In this document: positions 5,932 through 9,554 of the stretch, piece by piece
How positions within the stretch are numbered: position 1 is the first letter of the stretch
How the letters are laid out: every line of letters begins with the position of its first letter
Assembly: GCA_021205585.1 (NCBI GenBank)
Contig: JAJPXI010000135.1
Coordinates: forward strand, 1-9,554
DNA from: Oscillospiraceae bacterium
GTDB lineage: Bacteria > Bacillota > Clostridia > Oscillospirales > Oscillospiraceae
Reading direction: 5' to 3'
DNA length: 9,554 nucleotides
Position numbers and translations under genes: made by a program
The notes under the pieces: generated by a model
Told to the model about the DNA's origin: nothing
The model's database searches: none
The model's input: only the letters and a program-made list of their open reading frames with translations

Positions 5932-7029
5932 TTATTCGATCGTCACAGCGCTGCTCAGGGGAATGATGCAGATATAGCTGTTGCCCGCGCCCAGGGTCAG
6001 GGGGTCGCCGGACTGGGTGGTGTAAACCAGCTGGGAGGTGGAGTCCTCCCGGCTCCAGCAGATGGGGATGTACTGCCCGCCGCAGGCGAACCAGCCCTCG
6101 CCCTCGCCGGTCAGGGTGATGGACATACGGCCCGCGCTGTCGCCGGAGATGATGGAGCAGCTGGTTTTCAGCAGCAGCACGTTGGTGACGGCCAGCTGTT
6201 CGCCGGTGTTGCCGTCCACCTGGGCCGCGCCGTACTGGCTGACCAGGTATTTGCCGCTGGTCTCATCGTAAGTAAAAATCCCGGTTTTGTAAGAGGAGAA
6301 GGGAACCGTCAGGGTCAGGGCCTGTTCCCCGCCCTCCGGCGTGCCGTCGGAGGCAAATTGCAGCTGGGTGGTATAGCCCTCCTGGTGCTCAGTGCGCACA
6401 TTGTAGGTGGGCAGCAAAGAAGAGATGGCCTCGCCGGAGGTGACCACACTGTGAACCGAGCCGTTGGTGGCCACCCGGTCGGCGTCCCGCCAGAACAGGG
6501 TGCCCTCGTAGCCCTTCAGGCAGTCGAAGGCGGTAACGCCCAGGGAACTGATTTTGGAGTAGGCATCGTCGCTGCCGCCGGCGTGGAGGAAGATGGCGTC
6601 GTGCCCGGCGGCCAGCTCCACATAGTAGGGGCGAGCGGAGCGGACGGAGCCGATGAGCTCCACGTCCGACGGATCCTGATACAGGGCCAGCATACGGGTG
6701 ATGCCCCCCTCCACCAGAATCTCATAGATGATGTCCGCCTGGGAGGTGCCCAGCTGGGGCATGGCGGCCTTCAGGTTGTTCAGCATCACCGCCACAGGCC
6801 GCTGACTGACCAGCTCCTCCTCCATGGGCAGGCCGGTCAGGGGGTTGACCGATCTGTATTCCTCCGCTTCTTCCCCGTCCTCATCGTCGGAGACGTTCTG
6901 GGAGGTCTGGGCGGAGGGGGAGGCCGTCTCCGCCGTGCCGTCCTGTTCCTCCGTGCTGCCGCAGGCGCACAGCAGACAGAGCAGGGCACACAGGAGCAGC
7001 AGGACAAAAGCCCGGGCCTTTCTCTCCAT
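5932..7029 (-). CDS. DUF3048 (YerB-family) lipoprotein
   Basis: This encodes a 365-residue secreted lipoprotein. The N terminus has a basic start (MERKAR), a Leu/Cys-rich hydrophobic stretch (about 8-21) and a lipobox LCAC with the lipidated cysteine at 23. A polar, acidic, low-complexity tether (about 24-58, rich in Ser, Thr, Glu and Asp) follows. The N-terminal DUF3048 domain starts at NPLTGLPMEEELVSQRPVAVMLNN and includes QADIIYEILVEGGITRMLALYQ and IGSVRSARPYYVELA, and the C-terminal DUF3048 part includes SSYKTGIFTYDETSGKYLVSQYGAAQVDGNTGEQLAVTNVLLL (approximate wording of that domain). The family includes Bacillus subtilis YerB; its molecular role is not settled, and an envelope location is the safe inference. 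The ATG is one nucleotide past the carB-dapF stop, with GGAGG inside the last dapF codons, so it is translationally coupled to that frame. Confidence 0.88.
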   Translation of the reverse strand: MERKARAFVLLLLCALLCLLCACGSTEEQDGTAETASPSAQTSQNVSDDEDGEEAEEYRSVNPLTGLPMEEELVSQRPVAVMLNNLKAAMPQLGTSQADIIYEILVEGGITRMLALYQDPSDVELIGSVRSARPYYVELAAGHDAIFLHAGGSDDAYSKISSLGVTAFDCLKGYEGTLFWRDADRVATNGSVHSVVTSGEAISSLLPTYNVRTEHQEGYTTQLQFASDGTPEGGEQALTLTVPFSSYKTGIFTYDETSGKYLVSQYGAAQVDGNTGEQLAVTNVLLLKTSCSIISGDSAGRMSITLTGEGEGWFACGGQYIPICWSREDSTSQLVYTTQSGDPLTLGAGNSYICIIPLSSAVTIE

Positions 7030-7030
7030 A

Positions 7031-9554
7031 TTACACCTCCACCGTGCCGACGTAGACGTTGTTGGCGCCGCCGGTCATAAACACCGTGCCGTCGTCGGTG
7101 TAGCGCACGCTCAGGCTGCCGCCGGTCAGAATGACCCGGACGGGCCGATTTTTTTCACAATAACCGTTGAGGACGGCGGCCACCACGGCGGCGCAGGCGC
7201 CGGTGCCGCAGGCCAGGGTCTCCCCGCTGCCCCGCTCCCAGGCCCGCACCTTCAAAGTGTGGTCGTTGACCACCTGGACAAACTCGGCGTTGACCCGCTC
7301 CGGGAAGATGGGGTGGCGCTCAAACCGGGGGCCGATTTCCCCCACGTTCAGGCCGTCCACCTCCTGGCAGAACACCACACAGTGGGGGTTGCCCATGGAG
7401 ACGCAGGTGATTTTGTAGTCCTCCCCGGCGATGTTCACCGGGCAGTCCACCACCCGCTCCCCCTCCAGCGCCACGGGGATTTTAGCCGGGCGCAGCTCCG
7501 CCCTGCCCATGTCCACCTCGGCCTGGATGACCCGGCCGTCCTTGGTGATGACCTGCATTTGATGCAGGCCGGCGGGGGTTTCCATCGTTAAAACGCGCTT
7601 TTTTACCCCCCGGATGTCGTACAGGTATTTGCCCACGCAGCGCATGGCGTTGCCGCTGACGCCGCCGTCGCTGCCGTCGGCGTTGAATATGACCACCCGG
7701 GCATCCGCCCTGTCCGAGGGGAAAATCAGCACCACGCCGTCGCTGCCGATGCCCCAGTGCCGGTCCGAGAGGGAAACGGCCAGGGCCTCCGGGGACTCGA
7801 TGTCCTGGTCAAAGCAGTCAATGTAAATATAGTCGTTGCCGCAGGTCTGCATTTTTACAAAGTCGATTTTCTTCAGCTGGGTGCTCTTGTGGTTGATGTC
7901 CACCAGGCTGGTGCTGTACTCGCTGAAGCGGCTCATCAGGCTGTCGGCCAGGGCGTTGGCGGTGTCCACGCTGGTCACGCAGGGGATGCCCAGGGCGCAG
8001 GCCCGGCGGCGCATTTTCACGCTGTCCAGGGCGGGAATGCGGCCCTTGGCGGAGGTGGACAGGATGTATTGCACCTTGCCGCTCTCCATCAGGGTGACGG
8101 TGTTGTCCGGCCCCTCGTGGATCTTCCGCACCACTTCGGGGCGCAGCCCGGCGGCCTGAAGCACGGCGGCGGTGCCCTCGGTGGCGTAGAGCCGGAAGCC
8201 CAGGCGCTGGAACTTGCGGCCGATCTCGGCCACCTCGTGCTTGTCGCTGTCCCGGACGGTCAGCAGCACGCCGCCCTCCTTGTACATCTTGTACCCGGCG
8301 GCCACCAGGCCCTTGTACAGCGCCTCACGCAGGCTCTTGCCCACGCCAAGCACCTCGCCGGTGGACTTCATTTCAGGGCCGAGCTGGGTGTCCACGTCGA
8401 TAAGCTTTTCAAAGGAGAACACCGGCACCTTGACGGCGATATAGGGCGGGGTCTTATAAAGCCCCGTACCGAAGCCCAGGTCTGTCAGCTTTTCCCCCAG
8501 GCTGACCCGCAGGGCCAGATCCACCATGGGCACACCCGTCACCTTGCTCAGATAGGGCACCGTCCGGGAGGCCCTGGGGTTGACCTCGATGATATAGATA
8601 TTGTCGTCCTGGATGATATACTGGATGTTGACGATGCCGACGGCGTTCAGCCCCACGCACAGCTGCTTGGTGGTCTCCACCAGGCGGCCGGCCATGTCGT
8701 CGTCGATATGGGTGGCGGGGTAGACGGCGATGCTGTCCCCGGAGTGGATGCCCGTGCGCTCGATGTGCTCCATAATGCCGGGCATCAGCACATCGCTGCC
8801 GTCGAAAATGGCGTCCACCTCGATTTCCTTGCCCTCGATGTACTTGTCCACCAGGACGGGGTTTTCAATGTCGTGGGACAGGATGATGGCCATGTACTCC
8901 CGGATGTCGTCGTCGTGGAAGGCGATGATCATGTTCTGGCCGCCCAGCACATAGGACGGGCGCATCAGCACCGGGTAGCCCAAATCATTGGCGGCGGCCA
9001 GGGCCTGGGGGGTGGTCATAACGGTGTGGCCCTTGGGGCGGCGGATGTTCAGGCGCTCCAGCAGCTCGTCGAACCGCTCCCGATCCTCCGCCATGTCGAT
9101 GCTGTCGGCGCTGGTGCCGATGATGGGGATTCCGTGCTGGCTGAGACATTTGGTCAGCTTGATGGAAGTCTGGCCGCCGAAGGCCACCACCACGCCGCAG
9201 GGCTTTTCCACCTCCAGGATGTGCAGCACGTCCTCCTGGTACAGCGGCTCGAAATACAGCCGGTCTCCGATGTCGAAGTCAGTGGACACCGTCTCCGGGT
9301 TGTTGTTGATGATGACCACCTCGTAGCCCAGTTCCTTCAGGGCGTTGACGCAGTGGACGCTGGCATAGTCAAACTCGATGCCCTGGCCGATGCGAATGGG
9401 GCCGGAGCCGAGGACGACCACGGTCTGCTTGCCGGAGCGGTTCAGGAAGGGCAGCACCTCATTTTCCCCGCCGGAGGCGGCGCTGTTGAAGGAGGCATAG
9501 AAGTAGGGGGTTGTGGCGGCGAACTCGCCGCTGCAGGTGTCCACCATCTTATAG
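7031..9554 (-). CDS. carB: Carbamoyl-phosphate synthase large subunit (C-terminal half) fused in frame to diaminopimelate epimerase; 5' partial
   Basis: The frame is open to the window edge; the first visible residues YKMVDTCSGEF match CarB near residue 515 of about 1070. Numbering from the Met at 9547, about 1-40 end the oligomerisation region. Next is the second ATP-grasp (carbamoyl-phosphate) unit, with VLGSGPIRIGQGIEFDY (about 45-62), RPSYVLGGQNMII (about 195-208) and EVNPRASRTVPYLSKVTG (about 320-337). A methylglyoxal-synthase-like allosteric domain follows (about 440-550). CarB makes carbamoyl phosphate from bicarbonate, ammonia and ATP for pyrimidines and arginine. Instead of stopping, the frame passes through DINHKSTQLK into a full DapF domain (about 560-838). 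No stop or credible ribosome site lies at the junction, so one polypeptide is expected. A sequencing error removing a stop is the main alternative. The next gene is the coupled DUF3048 lipoprotein. Confidence 0.92.
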   Translation of the reverse strand, partial: YKMVDTCSGEFAATTPYFYASFNSAASGGENEVLPFLNRSGKQTVVVLGSGPIRIGQGIEFDYASVHCVNALKELGYEVVIINNNPETVSTDFDIGDRLYFEPLYQEDVLHILEVEKPCGVVVAFGGQTSIKLTKCLSQHGIPIIGTSADSIDMAEDRERFDELLERLNIRRPKGHTVMTTPQALAAANDLGYPVLMRPSYVLGGQNMIIAFHDDDIREYMAIILSHDIENPVLVDKYIEGKEIEVDAIFDGSDVLMPGIMEHIERTGIHSGDSIAVYPATHIDDDMAGRLVETTKQLCVGLNAVGIVNIQYIIQDDNIYIIEVNPRASRTVPYLSKVTGVPMVDLALRVSLGEKLTDLGFGTGLYKTPPYIAVKVPVFSFEKLIDVDTQLGPEMKSTGEVLGVGKSLREALYKGLVAAGYKMYKEGGVLLTVRDSDKHEVAEIGRKFQRLGFRLYATEGTAAVLQAAGLRPEVVRKIHEGPDNTVTLMESGKVQYILSTSAKGRIPALDSVKMRRRACALGIPCVTSVDTANALADSLMSRFSEYSTSLVDINHKSTQLKKIDFVKMQTCGNDYIYIDCFDQDIESPEALAVSLSDRHWGIGSDGVVLIFPSDRADARVVIFNADGSDGGVSGNAMRCVGKYLYDIRGVKKRVLTMETPAGLHQMQVITKDGRVIQAEVDMGRAELRPAKIPVALEGERVVDCPVNIAGEDYKITCVSMGNPHCVVFCQEVDGLNVGEIGPRFERHPIFPERVNAEFVQVVNDHTLKVRAWERGSGETLACGTGACAAVVAAVLNGYCEKNRPVRVILTGGSLSVRYTDDGTVFMTGGANNVYVGTVEV
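7034..7870 (-). other. dapF: DapF (diaminopimelate epimerase) domain of the fusion, with Cys-to-Ser at the first catalytic position
   Basis: The domain is about 279 residues, the normal size of a free-standing DapF, which interconverts LL- and meso-diaminopimelate in lysine and peptidoglycan synthesis. Family landmarks are KIDFVKMQTCGNDYIYID at the start, HWGIGSDGV, FNADGSDGG, SMGNPHCVVF and GSGETLACGTGACAAV. The enzyme normally uses two cysteines as acid/base pair. The second is present (Cys780, domain position 221). At the first, where relatives read CGNGxRC or CGNAxRC, this protein reads SGNAMRC: Ser631 (codon AGC, 7655-7657; domain position 72, matching Cys73 of the enterobacterial enzyme). 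Two-base epimerisation should be impaired, so activity is doubtful. The rest of the fold looks well conserved, which argues against simple decay. Confidence 0.85.
7036..7040 (-). promoter_or_regulatory. Ribosome binding site of the DUF3048 gene, embedded in the end of dapF
   Basis: GGAGG on the minus strand lies within the final Val-Glu-Val codons of the upstream frame, 6 nt before the ATG at 7029; the TAA stop and the ATG are one base apart. This layout implies translational coupling. Confidence 0.8.

Noticed and set aside
6358..7591. Long plus-strand open frames opposite the DUF3048 and dapF regions
   Set aside because: High GC opens antisense frames; the products are Gly/Ala/His-rich with no domain, and the minus-strand proteins are certain.
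7840..7870. Independent start for dapF at the Met in VKMQTCGND
   Set aside because: No Shine-Dalgarno precedes this ATG and it would remove the first beta-strand residues of the domain; the upstream frame has no stop, so a fused product is the simpler reading.

Overview
The window looks like part of the chromosome of a GC-rich, gut-type clostridial Firmicute, plausibly in or near the Oscillospiraceae (Flavonifractor/Oscillibacter-like). This is inferred from the wording of the CarB, DapF and DUF3048 proteins, strong GGAGG ribosome sites and a GC-rich codon bias. No rRNA, tRNA, CRISPR array or intact insertion sequence was seen.

Layout from left to right. (1) 1-486, plus strand: the C-terminal half of a D-2-hydroxyacid dehydrogenase of the glycerate dehydrogenase/hydroxypyruvate reductase type, cut by the window edge. 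(2) 514-1191, minus strand: a DUF2461 protein, convergent with gene 1. (3) 1192-1404: an intergenic stretch rich in hairpins that resembles a dispersed repeat or the remnant of a small element. (4) 1405-5784, minus strand: a two-gene Type III restriction-modification operon in the order mod (584 codons) then res (870 codons), joined by a 12-nt gap holding a strong ribosome site. (5) 5785-5931: a spacer with a 12-bp perfect inverted repeat enclosing a second 7-bp inverted repeat, itself between two TTTGAAGAAG direct repeats. (6) 5932-7029, minus strand: a DUF3048 (YerB-family) lipoprotein. (7) 7031-9554, minus strand: one continuous reading frame holding the C-terminal half of carbamoyl-phosphate synthase large subunit (CarB) followed without a stop by a complete diaminopimelate epimerase (DapF) domain.

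The carB-dapF frame and the lipoprotein gene are one nucleotide apart and the lipoprotein's Shine-Dalgarno lies inside the last dapF codons, so they form a coupled operon. It links carbamoyl phosphate (pyrimidine/arginine) synthesis to meso-diaminopimelate (lysine and peptidoglycan) synthesis and an envelope lipoprotein. The restriction-modification locus sits between these housekeeping-type genes. It is compositionally mosaic, and the central part of mod (target recognition region) is far more AT-rich than either end.

The two points most worth following are the CarB-DapF fusion and, within it, the replacement of the first catalytic cysteine of DapF by serine (residue 631 counted from the Met at 9547), while the second catalytic cysteine (residue 780) is kept. 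The locus otherwise consists of recognisable families; I do not see a wholly new system.
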